Source: Cinclus cinclus
Lineage: Eukaryota; Chordata; Aves; Passeriformes; Cinclidae
Direction: 5' to 3'
Length of the DNA stretch: 64,000 nt
Assembly (NCBI RefSeq): GCF_963662255.1
Contig: NC_085050.1
Location: forward strand, 23,616,631 to 23,680,630
Part shown: positions 14,127 to 26,189 of the stretch, piece by piece
How positions within the stretch are numbered: the stretch's first letter is position 1
Layout: each line of letters begins with the position of its first letter
Position numbers and translations under genes: made by a program
Notes under the pieces: generated by a model
Database searches by the model: none
The model's input: only the letters and a program-made list of their open reading frames with translations
What the model was told of the DNA's origin: nothing

Positions 14127-14183
14127 ATGGCGGACTCCACGCAGAACGGGCCCGTGCCAGGCGGGGCCGGCGGCGGGGCCGTG
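14127..14183 (+). CDS. TMEM33: TMEM33 coding exon 1
   Basis: Encodes residues 1-19, a short polar Gly/Ala-rich cytosolic leader beginning MADSTQNGP. The ATG has a strong Kozak context (gcggccATGG) and matches the start of the mammalian protein. The donor is GTG|GTAAGG, phase 0. Confidence 0.95.
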
Positions 14184-17100
14184 GTAAGGAGCTCCCGGGC
14201 CTGGGGGGGCCGGGCCGGGCGCGGTGCCGCTCCGGCGGCGGGGGGTCCCCCTGGAATGGCAGCGGGCACTGCTCGCCCGGGTGCGGGCAGGGCTGAGCAG
14301 CTTTCGTTTTCCGATTGAAAGCCTGCTCCTGGTGTGCCGCCGCTCTTGAAAATGGCTGAACTGAAAGTAATTCAGTGGGTCAGTAATTCAGTAAATCTCT
14401 GTGTCACAGAATCATGGAATATGCTGAATTGAAAGGGACCCACAGGAATCTCGAGTCCACTCGTGGCCCTGCACGGGACACCCAGAAATCACATTATGTG
14501 CCTGAGAGCATTGCCCAGACGCTTGAACTCTGTCAGGCTGGTGCTGTGACCGCTTCCCTGGGGAGCTAGTTCCAGTGCCCAAACACCCTCTGAGTGAAAA
14601 ACCTTTTCCTGAAAATCTAACCTAGCCTTGATACAGCTTCATGCTATTTCTGTAGTTATATAGTGAAAGTAAGATACGAAATCGTATTATGAAGATGCTT
14701 GTAGGTTTCTGGTCATTTCCATGGAGATACACTAGGAATATAGAAGAAAAGAGTAATCTTCAAAAGCTGGTCCAAATTTGAAAAAAAAAAATGAACTCTT
14801 TCAGATGGAAGGAAGCTGTTGTTTTGACTGTCATACACATATAGCCAAAAGCATTTTGTGTTTCATTAGAGCCTTTTGGCACTTTGGCTATATCAAGACT
14901 GAGCAGGGCTGTGGTTAGGAAGAGCTCAACAACAGGAGAGGTGCAGGATTACTGTGAAAAGTTTTCTGCTTTTTAAAGGTCAGGAATATGTGAGCCAAAA
15001 CGATGCCACTTTCCTTGTAATGTAGTTAAGTTAACTTTATCTCCCTGTATTTTTGCCCCCTCGCTAAGAATTGTGGAGATTTAGCCCCAGGTGTGTGCAG
15101 TGTATTCTAAAAGAAACCTTGAAGCAAAAGTCAGTCAGGTCTAGCAACCCTACATGATAACATTTGTGAAGCTGTTTAGTGAGGTGTGTTTGGATAGAAA
15201 AATTATTTTTCTAGAAGTTCTTAGCACTATTTGATTGTAATGTGCAAAGGAGCCTCTTGGTTCTGAGGAAGCCAAGCTATTTTTGATCTGGCTAGTAACA
15301 TCATATGAGCCAAGTATCACAGAACAAGAAAAAAGCTTTCTGCTTCAAGCTGTAATTTGCTTATACTGAGGTTGAGGAAAGACTTGCAATTTAATAGAAT
15401 TGGGAAGAATGTACATTGTACGCAGATATTAAGATACCAGCTTCTGTTGGGGCTGATCTTTTTTTTTTTTCCTTTTTTTTTGTTTTTTCTTTTCCAATGG
15501 AGCAATTTCTGATGGCTAACAAGTTGGATACAGTAATGTGGATTTCCCGCTTGTTCACGGTTTACTGCTCAGCTTTATTTGTCCTGCCTCTTCTTGGGTA
15601 TGTACCGTAATATTGTAAAACAGCATTAAAAATTTACAAACAAACTAGATTCCCTTTGTATATAATTGTTTTTTTCATGTAAGGGAAATTGCTATTATTC
15701 AGCTTACTTGGATGCTTATTGTCAGAATAGTTTAGAGATTTTAGATTGGTTTAAAACACTTGCAGATGTGTTCGCAAAATGTATTGAACAAATGTAAAGT
15801 AATGTAAAAAACATGTAAATGCATGTTTTTGTGTATAAATGGAGTTAGGCACCTGCAGTAAAATCAGTGTTAAACAAGTTTCTGAGTTATTTTTTGGGAA
15901 TCGTGCTTATGTACTAAAATAGGAATGAATATAAATACTTCAGGTATTGTTCAGTTGTGATGCAATTCTCAAGGGTAGACGACTTCTGAGCTTGGTTCAC
16001 ATGGTAACATGTCCTCTGATGATTTGCAGGTTGCATGAAGCAGCAAGCTTTTATCAGCGTGCCTTGCTGGCAAATGCTCTTACCAGTGCCCTCCGACTGC
16101 ACCAAAGGCTACCGCACTTCCAGCTTAGCAGGGCATTTCTGGCCCAGGCTTTGCTGGAGGACAGCTGCCATTACCTGTTGTACTCCCTTATCTTTGTGAA
16201 TTCCTACCCTGTTACAAGTATCCTTTTCTTGTGTCATCCTGCTAATGTTTTTAAATGTATTAAAAACATGATTCTTTTCATCACCTTTGCCATGATTTGA
16301 AAAACTAGTTTGATATGTTTGCTATTTATAGAACATACTCTATATAAAATATGAGAGGCTTATGTTGATTGATCCATATTCAGTTTAATTAGCTCTGTAA
16401 TTAGTGCACTGCATTCTCTGTCTGCTTAGGTTTTCTTTTTTTGAGGTTTAAGTTTGGTGGATTTTATGACCAGCCTCCAGTAATATTTGGGGAATATTAT
16501 TGCTAGTACAGATTTACACAGTTCTCACTGTAGTAGACATTCATCATGTAGAGAGATAATTATTCAGCAGTAGGTTTCTCAGATAAGTTATTAAACTGAT
16601 AAAGTCTGCAGAATTTGCTCCTGTGGATAATCAAAGGTGACATGTCAGAGCTGACATTTCTTTATGTCACACTCTGTATGCTGAACGTCCTACTTTTAAA
16701 TCCTTCTGGTAGAGAAATGTCTGTGTTCTTGCTCTGCAAAATTGGAATGGCTGGCAGCTGCATGTTCTTTGGAAAAGCAATTGATTTTTCAGCATCTTTA
16801 AACAAAAAATACAACAACATGTATTTAAGAGGTTTTGAGTAGTAAGCTCACATGTGCCTTCTGTGAAGAGAGAATGCATTTCAGTAGAAGTGCATTGGTG
16901 TCTAATGGTGTGTTATACTTTTGCATATTTGCAGACACCCATATCTTGAAGTTAATAAAAATGCATAGCAAAGATGTGTAAGAAGCAGAAGGAGGAGCTA
17001 TAAATATAGGTCTTAGACTTATACATATCTTCATCCAGTATAGGTCGTTCCGGCCAAACTTTTGCAAAGTGCCATCAAGCTATGACTGGCCTAGTATAAC

Positions 17101-20100
17101 ATCATGGAGAAATGAAGCACTTGCACAGCCTGTAATTTTCCTTATGGCTTGCTTCAGTGAGTATTTTTCCAGTTCTGCTGTTCTCTTTGCTTCATGCTGC
17201 CACATACACAAAGAAGGTTCTCGATGTAAGTATGATATGCATATGTTACAGTTAATACATTCAGTATCCTTGGGGTTTGTAATCAGGTTTAAGTTGCAGC
17301 TCTTGTTTGGTTTTCTTTGGCTGCACTAGAGGAATTAGAGTGAAACAGTAGTATGGAATCTCAGCACCGAGAATTTGAGAAGACTTTTTTGGGTTGGTTG
17401 GGTTTGGTGGTTTGTTTTTTTATTTTTTCCCCTTCTGTGGGATGATATGGTGGAGTTGACACTAATTATTTTTCTTCAAATGCTTTTTTTTTGAGGGAAA
17501 CAAAATCTGTGGAACACTTAAGTTGAAACTTAAGACGTGTATTTTTCAAGCTAAGCCGTAGCCTGTGAATTTTATTGTTCTGTTTCAGTAGTAAAGTAAC
17601 AAACTACAGGGTGAGACTAGCCAGCAAAATACTTGCCAGCTGGACTTGCTGCTCAGTGCACTGCCTTGTGCATCTTAACGTAGCTCCAGGCTTTGGTGTT
17701 CCTAACTGGGCTATCTTGCTACCATGGGCACTTCCTCCTAGTGGACTGAGCAAAGCTCGTGGCCGTCTGTGTGCAGTTGAACCTGAAATTGGTGGATGAG
17801 GGAATTGCAACATCTGATGCCTTTAACTGAACTCTGTAAATTATGGAGTTCCAAGCCTGCAGTAGTTTTCTGTAGGATATTAATCTCAAAACTGATGAAG
17901 TCTTGAAATGTTGAAATGGGTGGTAAATAGCAATTATTTGCATTTTGTTTTGTCTGTGTTAATGAAGATAGGTGTAACTTCAATGTTTTCTGTAAATAAT
18001 CTTTTCTTCTTTAAAGGCACGAAGTTCAAACAGTGTGCCCTTTTTGAGAAATCTCTTAGAGAAACTGAATGCTAATCAACAGAATATTCTAAAATTCATT
18101 GCTTGCAATGAAATTTTTCTGATGCCAGCTACAGTTTTTATGCTCTTCAGGTAAGAATTATGATAAATATTTAAATAATTAGAAACTGCTACACAAGACT
18201 GCTTTTTGCAAATGAGTTCTCTGTGGATCACAGTATTCCATTTGTATGGTTTTGGCTGACCAAGGTCTGAACTTCAAATAAAATTTAAGTGACTCTTAGG
18301 CTTCTTAAGTTGGTGCATCCTGACATCAAAAGGCCTTTACTATGATGTAACTGAGCACCAAAAAAAACCTTCCCTTTCATAGTGTGGATGATGAGTCACA
18401 TGGGAGTTTTTCAGGCTTAAAACTTGAATTTGCCCACATTTCTATCAGCACATTGATCAGTAAGTTTAATTTTGGTTAGTTCAGTAAAATATTAAGATCT
18501 TCAGCTTCACTGAAAGTGAACTCTTAGTTTTGACAATTAGATTCCTGAAATTTAAATGGCCAAGTTTCATTATGCAAAAAGCGTGCAAGCAGGAGTAGAG
18601 TGCATTCTCTCCTATGCTACTTCTGAGCAGTGACCCTTCTGGGTTTTTTTATTCCATTTGATTTTGCCTGCTGTGCAGCCTGTTGAAGTCATTTTAGGGA
18701 TCTTGAACACGTTGGAATCCTACTGAAGTTGTATAGGCATAATGACCTGCCAGTCACAGAAGTTTGGGTCATTGCCTTTTAATATTTGGAGGGGAAACGC
18801 AGCCTTTGTTCTATACAGGTTGTAGCATAGTGGGAATATTTGTCTGGGATGGTCTCATAAGCAGTAGAAGGGAGGCTTTACCTTCTTGGATAGGATGTAT
18901 AATTTGTCTTTACCTTTTGATATATCAGCTGAACATTTCAGTGCTCCAGCCCTCAAGGATTGCTTTCCACGTGAGCCCACTTACCAGCTGGCAGATACAC
19001 TCTATTCAGTATCTGAAACTTTCAAGTGCTTTGAACTTAGTATAGTTTTTTTTTTTTCTTTTGTCTCTTTGTGGAGAATGTAGTATGTGAAATGTTGCTA
19101 CTTGGTATGTCATCTGGTAGATACTGAAGCTTGTAAAAGGTCATATGCCAAACTTTAAAATAATTTAATTGCTAAATGCAGCTATTGCGAAATTTTGTTC
19201 TTTAAATGTTGTAACATACTAACTTGTTTGTCAATACTGTACAGGTTTCAAGTTTTCCTCTTTCTTCCCTCCTGTAGTTCTACTTACTAGAATTTACCAT
19301 CATGTTTAAATTCAAACAGAATTTTTAAATAATGCGTCATTTAAAGTGGCTTCAGTCACTAAAACTTAGGGCATTTCCGTGCTTTGCTATGTATGGTTTG
19401 TGTGCAATGTTTCCACTATTTCACAGCACAGCCACGTCAAACGGCAGTTTTGTGAAATACCAAAGCCTAATTTCACTGTAACTGAAATAAATGGGTATTA
19501 GCTTGGCACTAAAGTCTCAATATACATCTGTAATTGTCTGCATTGTGTTCTGAGAAGTTTTGCAAAAGATGCTAGAAATATGGTCCAGATATTCGGAGTG
19601 CTGCAATTAGATTGAACAGGGTCACTGTAACTGGACTACTTCTGTCAGCTAGTTTCTGGGCTTGACCAGCAAGAGTTTTCTTGCTATTGAATATGTGTCC
19701 AACATCATTCCTGTGATTCTTTGCACACCACCAGAAATGAGGCATATAAAAACACTTCATAAATATAAAATCAATACAAGAACAGCACTTCTTTAACTAC
19801 TTAATTGAGCAGTTTTATTCTATAATGTTTATGCCTCTGTAAGTGTATAGTTATGTACTTTTTCTTGTCAGATGTAGATTTTTTTGAACCAATGTGATGC
19901 AAATCTAGCCTTTTTTTGAGCCCAAGTAGTTTGCTTGCTTTTCTTAGAAAAAATCCTTGTTTTGGTGTTTTGTTCTGGTTTTTTTTGTGTTTTTCTTTTT
20001 TTTTTTGTCACTAGTAAGCTCTACTGAACTATTCTCTTTCAGTGGACAAGGGAGTCTGCTCCAGCCATTCATTTACTATAGGTTTCTTACATTACGCTAC

Positions 20101-22422
20101 TCTTCTCGGCGAAATCCATACTGTCGGTAAGTACTACATTGGTTTTGGAAGTTATTGTTTAACTGCACAGTGCTTAGGCATTCAGAAACTTTTAATTCTA
20201 AAATGAATTCAGAACTCATAATACTACATCTTCAAATGGCAATTGTAGAATGTTAAATACAGCTGGATGAGAAATAAAACCCTGTCTGGTTAAAGGTTAG
20301 ATGTATTTCATGTAAGTGATCAGGAATGTTCCACCATTCTTGACTGGGAGCTGTCCTGGTTTGAAAAAGACAAGTGTGCTAGGGAAAGCAGGGGCCTTCC
20401 CTGGAAATGGAGAAAGTAAATCCCTCCCTCTATGCTGTATAATTTTGAAATTAAGTGGCTCTCAGGCAAAGATATGGGGATAGGAATAAAAGTTACTTAC
20501 TAATACATATAACAAGGCAAAACACAACAACAACTATGAAATTACCAACAAACAGGACAGGAACCCAGTAACAGGTCTTTTGGTTGTGGACACCTTTCCC
20601 CTGTGGTGCAGTTCCCATCCCAGCTGGCAGTCAGTGCTGGCAGGTTCCCGGTGGGCAGGGACAGATGTGATGATTCCGAGCAGCTGCAGGAGCGCTGGGG
20701 GTGATGGCGGCTGTATCCCCATGGGAAGGGTGGAGGAGAGGCTCTGCTCACGGATCCTCGGGGCAGTGTCGGTCCCGGTGCTCCAGCAGGATGCTTGGAG
20801 ATAGCAAAGTGAAGCAGGAGAGCGTCCTAGCAGGGTTGTGGGGTCCAACACCAGAAGAGGTTGCTCCCGGCATGGGGATGGTGGGGCGAGGTTTTCCAGC
20901 AGCCGTCCTTCTCCCAGAGCCAAAAGCAAGCGAGCCAGGAACTGCCCCCCACCCTCCTTTACTTGCTTCCAATCGGGGTGATTCCCCCCCTTCTCCCCTG
21001 GGAGAAACTCCCAAAAAATCAGGGAGGCTCTCCCTCCCCCCATCTCAAGGTCTCAAGGACCTAGCCATCAGTGAGTGCTTCTTAGCATGTCAGTGGGGAA
21101 AAATTCCACAGGCAGGGAGGAAAGGAAAAACCAACCCCCAACAGGAGCTTTCAGAACATATTTGTGTAATTAAAACTACACTTTGGGAGAAGAAAGTCTT
21201 TCTTATCAGAGAGATACTCTTATTTTTAGATTCTAGGTACATCTGAGGCTAAGCCCAAATATGAATAGACACTTAAAAACTTGTGTAATATTGAGAGAAA
21301 AAAAATTCATGTGGATGATCTTGAACATGTTCACTACCTTCTTTAGTTAAATTAATAAATAAGGCTAATTGTATCTGAAATAGAATCTTACTGATTCTGA
21401 AAGTTGGTCAAGCCAATATTATGGCTTTAGACTTTGAAATCGTAAATATTCCTATGAGCGTTTTCTCAGGTGAGTGCTTTTTAGTTGTTTTTTATGACAG
21501 TTGCATAGCATAAGATTTTGTGAACAGACTTTCCAGTCTACTCCATCAAAAAATGGCTTGCTAGAGTGCCAAGGTGTCTTTGGCTGCCACAATATGCAAG
21601 GACAGGTGTGAGAATCATAAGCTTAATTGTCTTCTATTCGTTATTTGTGTAAGAAGTCAGTTGTTCCATTCACATTTAACAACTCCAATAACATCTGTAA
21701 GGTTGCTTTACTACTTTGGTATCTAAAAGCAATTTAAGCTGTGCAATACTAAAATTGGCATTTAGTAGAACTAGTTTATCCAAAATGTTCTGCTGACATT
21801 GTTGTAGTTTTAAGGGAAATTGGTGATGAGTGTTTTCTCATGTCTGTCTTCTAACAGTTGCTTCTGCAGTTGTTCTTGCATATTGCCAACAAGTAGAACA
21901 AACACAATAGCCTCCCAGTTCCTAACACTGTGATAAAGCATTATCCTTTTTTCTTTTTTTTAATAGTGCTTCTGTAGCCTCTATAGTCTTTATTTTTTTT
22001 TCTTTTTTTTTTTTGAATGTAGGGTTTTTCTGCTATCTCTAGTTCAGTAACTTCCAGCTGAGGATGCGTAGAGTTAGTTAAAATGTTAATGTTTAAAAGT
22101 CTAGAATTCTGAAGCTCTTGGAAGCAGCACTGAGTTGGTCTAAAGAATTGAACTTAAAATGTGTATGTAGTATGATATTGAGAAAATAAGTGGATGAAAA
22201 AGATATATGTATCTATCATATGTAGATATGTAGATAATACTTCTGATACATGCTGTAGGATTTTAAAAATGTCTTTAAATCTGATTTTTCAGGACTCTCT
22301 TCACCGAGCTCAGGATTGTTGTTGAACACTTAATAACGAAGCCCTCGTGCCCTGTTTTTGTAAGAAGACTATGCCTCAGTGGCATTTCCTTTATAAGCAG
22401 ATTGGCACCAACTGTTGCATAG
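14127..22422 (+). CDS. TMEM33: TMEM33, ER/nuclear-envelope transmembrane protein 33 (7 coding exons, 251 aa)
   Basis: The spliced coding sequence is 14127-14183, 15503-15597, 16030-16217, 17158-17225, 18017-18150, 20043-20126 and 22293-22422, which is 756 nt or 251 aa plus stop. It was recognised by near-identity to vertebrate TMEM33, for example LFTVYCSALFVLPLLG, NQQNILKFIACNEIFLMPA and the C-terminus ending ISRLAPTV. The protein belongs to the TMEM33/Pom33 family. Hydrophobic segments lie at about residues 33-51, 100-128 and 164-181, and a basic region follows the last. The family is known to bind and restrain reticulons that shape ER tubules and to modulate ER-stress signalling. The N-terminus is slightly longer than human because of extra Gly/Ala residues. 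All phases agree and there is no frameshift. Intron 1 holds an antisense CR1, intron 3 looks U12-type, and intron 6 holds a solo LTR. Confidence 0.97.
14197..14219 (+). other. Potential G-quadruplex at the start of TMEM33 intron 1
   Basis: Four G runs (3, 7, 3 and 3 G) separated by 2-3 nt lie about 13 nt downstream of the first donor site. They fit the standard G3+N1-7 motif on the coding strand. Such motifs are common at the 5' end of first introns of CpG-island genes. Confidence 0.6.
14404..14646 (-). repeat. CR1 LINE 3'-end fragment (antisense)
   Basis: The block begins 'tcacagaatcatggaat', continues through 'gaaagggaccc' and reaches 'ccctggggagctagttccagtgccc', 'ctgagtgaaaaaccttttcctgaaaatctaacct'. 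This is the reverse complement of the conserved 3' region of avian CR1 elements, including the terminal ATTCTATG-type repeat. It lies in TMEM33 intron 1, opposite to the gene, and is 5'-truncated as is usual for CR1. Confidence 0.9.
15503..15597 (+). CDS. TMEM33: TMEM33 coding exon 2
   Basis: Encodes residues 20-50 and two bases of codon 51, including the first hydrophobic segment (ISRLFTVYCSALFVLPLLG). The acceptor is ccaatggag after a long T-rich tract. The donor is GG|GTATGT and the frame continues into exon 3. Confidence 0.96.
16030..16217 (+). CDS. TMEM33: TMEM33 coding exon 3
   Basis: Encodes residues 52-113, an amphipathic region (LHEAASFYQRALLANALTSA onward) leading into the second hydrophobic segment (LLYSLIFVNSYPVT). 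The acceptor is gatttgcag. The donor is A|GTATCCTTTT, which matches the U12-type 5' splice-site consensus. The exon ends with the first base of codon 114. Confidence 0.96.
16218..17157 (+). other. TMEM33: TMEM33 intron 3, likely U12-type (minor spliceosome)
   Basis: The donor GTATCCTTTT is a full match to the U12-type 5' splice-site consensus RTATCCTTT. Near the 3' end, TTCCTTATG at 17,138-17,146 resembles the U12 branch consensus TTCCTTRAY. It ends 11 nt before the 3' end of the intron, in the expected narrow window. No other intron in the two genes here has such a donor. The terminal dinucleotides are GT-AG. Confidence 0.75.
17158..17225 (+). CDS. TMEM33: TMEM33 coding exon 4
   Basis: Completes codon 114 (Met) and encodes residues 115-136 (SIFPVLLFSLLHAATYTKKV then LD), the rest of the second hydrophobic segment followed by a basic turn. 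The acceptor is gcttcag and the donor is GTAAGT. Confidence 0.96.
18017..18150 (+). CDS. TMEM33: TMEM33 coding exon 5
   Basis: Encodes residues 137-180, including LRNLLEKLNANQQNILKFIA and the third hydrophobic segment (CNEIFLMPATVFMLF). The acceptor is tctttaaag, the donor is AG|GTAAGA, and there are no internal stops. Confidence 0.96.
20043..20126 (+). CDS. TMEM33: TMEM33 coding exon 6
   Basis: Encodes residues 182-208 (GQGSLLQPFIYYRFLTLRYS then SRRNPYC) and completes codon 181. This is the highly conserved, positively charged region after the last membrane segment. The acceptor is ctctttcag and the donor is CG|GTAAGT. Confidence 0.96.
20346..21120. mobile_element. Solo LTR of an endogenous retrovirus with short flanking duplication
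   Basis: A 763-bp block (20,352-21,114) starts TGTCCTGGTTTG and ends CACAGGCA, so it has TG...CA termini. It is flanked by GGGAGC (20,346-20,351) and GGGAGG (21,115-21,120). That is a 6-bp target-site duplication with one mismatch, or 5 bp if read conservatively. The opening sequence and GC-rich body resemble LTR families common in songbird genomes. No gag, pol or env coding is present, so this is a solo LTR left by recombination. Long open frames inside it are compositional. Orientation is unresolved. It lies in TMEM33 intron 6. Confidence 0.75.
22293..22422 (+). CDS. TMEM33: TMEM33 coding exon 7 (terminal coding exon)
   Basis: Encodes residues 209-251 and the TAG stop. The tail runs TLFTELRIVVEHLITKPSCP, then VFVRRLCLSGISFISRLAPT, VA. 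The acceptor is tttttcag. The protein ends almost exactly where mammalian TMEM33 does. Confidence 0.96.
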
Positions 22423-25173
22423 CCAAATTCAGGCACTCGTGTTTTGTGAACATTATGAGCAGCTGGCACTTCTGCTGATGATTGGAAATGCCTGGTTTTA
22501 CACTGATCTCACTCCAGGCTGTATAAAAATACATATATGCTTTTCTTGGAGATAATATGAAATTTAGCATATCAAAAACAGATAATAGAAACTTAAATTA
22601 ACTGTGCTGTATTGTTAATTGATGAAAAAAGTAGCTGCATCCTATCTAAAACATGCCCTATCATACAAGTTTGGTTTTTTGTTTTGTTTTTTTAAATCAA
22701 AGATTGTTTGAGATTGATTGAAACTTGTAAGAGATCTGTGCTCACTAGGTTTATGTTAGTTGGAACTATAGTTACTTTAGGATGTCTCCAGTGGATAGCA
22801 GTTGATACACATACCTATGCAGTACACTTTGGACAGTATTCTTCTGCTTACTAAATGTATCTGTAGAACTGTTTTGTCCAATTTATTATACTTGGTGTAT
22901 AAATATGGCCCACTTTGAAGTTAACACAAGGGATTAAAATTTATGAAGCTGACAGAGATAACAACGCTTTCTGAAGGAGAGTCTGTTTTTATTAATAATA
23001 CTTAAAAAGAACTCTCTCATGTTTCTACCTTGTGACATAATCTTACATTACACTGTTGGAAGAAACACCAAGACTGATCACAGAAAACTGTGCAGTTTCC
23101 TTGTCATAACAAGTTGTTTTACCAAGCCAAACTGCTGACCTGTAGGATTTTCAGATTAAGATGCAATGCTTAAACTTTTAACCATGTCTGAAATGAACTA
23201 ATCAATGTTAATGAAGTAACTTTTGCAGAGTCATTGCAGATTTGTTCTTGTGTCCATACAAATGTAAGACTGCAGTAATTCAAGCATGTTTGCTTTTTAA
23301 AAAAATAATCTGTAGGTAGCTCTATATAAATTGTTATTCCAGTTTCTGAGACCCTCATTGTGATGGGAAATTTGCATAAAAGAATTGCACCTGTTTAGGC
23401 AGCTTCTGAAACAAATGGGTGTAGGATTTCTTGGCATAAATCCATGTGATGACTGATCTGAAGCTAGTGTCATGACTACAGAAATTAATATTAAATTAAC
23501 TACATAAATTAATTACACTGATTATGCATTCACCCAACAGCTGAAGGGTAGGTCATGGAAAAATAATACTGTCTGATCACAACTTCTTTCAAGAAATTCA
23601 AGGCAAAATATTTGCTGAATTTTTTGTAGTTAGTGTTAGTATTCTAATTGCATAAAGTTAAAGGACTTGCATTGGCCTTTTGTAAACCTCTGTAGCACTG
23701 AACTTATTCTTCCCTGGTCAGAGAAACCTTATGAGAAAATCTTTCAAAAATAGTCTTGAAGCAAAGTATTTTTCTGTAACTATTGAGTTATCTTGTTTAT
23801 GCTATGGGTATCATTCTGACTTTACAGTTGTATTAGTTTTTAGATCAGAACCATGTATTTATAAACTTACTTCATTTTTTTGCTCAACCTCTTGGTACTG
23901 ATGAACCAGTTGGTAATTGAATATGATATTCTTTGACTACTTGTCTTGCTCTCTGAACATGATTATCTATTTATGGAATACTTGCACACTGCAGAAGCAA
24001 GTGCATGCATTTAATGCTCTACAGCTGCTAAAGACTTGGAATGAGATTGATTATGTGTGTATCCTATGATCTGAGGATTTTATAAAAACTAAAATTTCTA
24101 CTGCAATAAAAGGAGTGTTAAATGTAACTTGCTAGGCTTTTCAGGCTCATTTTCTCTCTAACCAAACTTAGCAATGCTTGAACCTGCAAGTTGAGCAGAA
24201 TGCTGACCTGTGCGTATGTGTGCATGTTCTTATATTCCCACTGCTGCTTCTGAATTGGGATATAATGTCTTCCGCATTTCTAAATTATTTTGTAGGGAAT
24301 TTTTGCCTTATAAAGTGCAAAAATTTATGACCCCTTCCTTCAAAATCTAATCCAAGAATAAGCACTGCAACAATGGCATCTAATCAGAGAAAATAATCCA
24401 GACCTACTTATTACTGTTTCAGTTCCTCAGCACGGTTCTAGACCCTCTGTCATGTTGCATGATGTGTTTCTTTGAATGGTGACATCAGATTCTCTTCAGC
24501 TGTTTGCACCACTGCAATTTAAAAATTAATTTGGTCATCTAAGTTGATCCCCCATACTGTAATTACTGTAAACAAAATAAGATGTTACATCTGAGCAAAT
24601 TTTTGTGGTCTGACTGCTGTTACGGGTGCATTCTACTGTTCCTTAATTGTATGATTAGAGACTAAATTAGTTACTAAATTAGAGATGAGTCCATAAGTGA
24701 AGGATGCTAAGTAGAGATCCAACTCAATGAATGCAAAAGGATTAGGAGTAGGTGAATGACAATGCTGTGAGTAAAGAGTTGGAAGACAGTGCTATGAAGT
24801 AGAACTTAAATGTGGGTACTGAATTTATCTCTTTCTTCTAAGTCTTGCAAATGGACCAAGAGGAGGAAATTTCATAAAATGGATTTGATTTGGTTTGTCC
24901 AGTAGCATATTCTTGGCTTTGCTTGACAAACGAGTGGCTTGTGGCCTGGTAAAACTGACTTCTCTGACACGTTGAGAAAACATGAAACAATGTTGTAAGA
25001 ATAATGTTCAAGCCAAATAAATAGGGCACCTGACCTGTGCTCTGCATCATCTTTGATTTTTTACTGTAGCCTTTCAGCTGCCTAAGTAATAACATTGACT
25101 TTCCACAATGGAAAAACATTCTATCCTTGAGCCTGCTTCCTCACCACAGTTTGTGACTGTTTCTCTTGTAATG

Positions 25174-25179
25174 AATAAA
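25174..25179 (+). terminator. TMEM33: Candidate TMEM33 polyadenylation signal AATAAA
   Basis: A canonical hexamer lies 2.75 kb after the stop. It is followed within about 20 nt by a TG/T-rich stretch (atgcttgttgtatcctg) that could act as the downstream element. It is one of several candidates. Confidence 0.4.
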
Positions 25180-26189
25180 TTAAATGTAAAATGCTTGTTG
25201 TATCCTGATAGCTTTGGGGATTTTTTTTTTTTTTTTTTTTTGGTGAAGAGAGCTGTATATTCATGCTGCTATGCTGTCAACAGCTAGCTGTGATGCAGAG
25301 GCTGTGACAGAAGCCTGTGATTGTAGAGAAATCTTGCAACTGACCATAAAGTGCCTGCCAATCCCAAAATGAAGCAGAAGAGATTTTTTATTACTGAAAG
25401 GTTTCCTACCAAGTGTGATAACTGTTTCAATGGTATAAATCATACTGCTCTTTGTTTTTTTTGTCTTAGCTTTTGTAAGTTAAGTGCTGTTGCCTAGATT
25501 CTTGTGGGTAGACAAACCTCTTGCTTTCTACAAGCTTTCTGTAGAAGTGATACTCCAGTTTAACACTTGCCTGGTTTCTTCTGTAGATGAAGTGTCAGGA
25601 GCCATTGGCTCTGTTTGAGTACCTAATGCCAGTTAGAATTTCTTACACACAAAGTAACTCACCAATACATCCATCCTCTCCTTCCTTGCCTTTTATTTAA
25701 TTTCATATGTATATTGTCATTTCTGTGCTGTCAGTTTTATGTTTTGCTCCCTTCTTTGATGGGTGTTTAAGTGGAGCAATATATGTTAATGTTTTAGGAT
25801 TTAAATAAAAATTATTATAATTATGATCCTCTATTTCTTCCAGCAGTTTTGGAGCTGCTAACTCTGTATGTGATAGTACTGTCCAAACAAATAATGTAGC
25901 AATTATTTTGTACTGTCTGTGTTAGACCCTTTTATCATTAAGCACCTGTACTGCAACATTTGCTGTACAGATGCTGTGTTTATTCAGGAGTTCTTACCCA
26001 TTTTAAAGACATGAATGAAGACATGGAAGGAAAGAGCACTTGCCTGAGTGGATATAAGAGTTCTGGCAGAGCAGGAAATAAACAAAAAGAGTTGGACAAG
26101 TGCCCAGATGAAACTGATTTATTTCTACTCTAGGTGTGACTTGTTAGTCCTGCTCCTAAAATTATTGCAACTGTGGTCTTAAGTACTAT

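Larger units (their letters stand above)
13435..14335 (+). promoter_or_regulatory. TMEM33: CpG-island promoter of TMEM33
   Basis: Base composition shifts abruptly from AT-rich to very GC- and CpG-rich, covering the first coding exon and about 700 bp upstream. No TATA box stands out, as expected for a housekeeping gene. Visible motifs include an ETS-like GGGAAGTG at 13,954-13,961, several GC-rich boxes and a TGACG half-site near 13,885. Immediately before the ATG, a 'ttctctccccgcag' string looks like a splice acceptor ending at 14,118, so the main transcript may start in an upstream non-coding exon. The start site cannot be fixed from sequence alone. Confidence 0.85.

Noticed and set aside
13656..14318. 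Several overlapping frames of 60-115 codons on both strands in the TMEM33 CpG island
   Set aside because: GC-rich shadow frames. Only the 57-nt exon 1 at 14,127 is supported by homology and a splice site.
15947..16300. 117-codon frame taken as a single-exon gene
   Set aside because: Only 16,030-16,217 is coding, as TMEM33 exon 3. The flanks are intron read-through.
20534..21246. 169- and 181-codon frames in TMEM33 intron 6
   Set aside because: They lie mostly inside the solo LTR, which is GC-rich. They show no gag, pol or env features and read through LTR boundaries.
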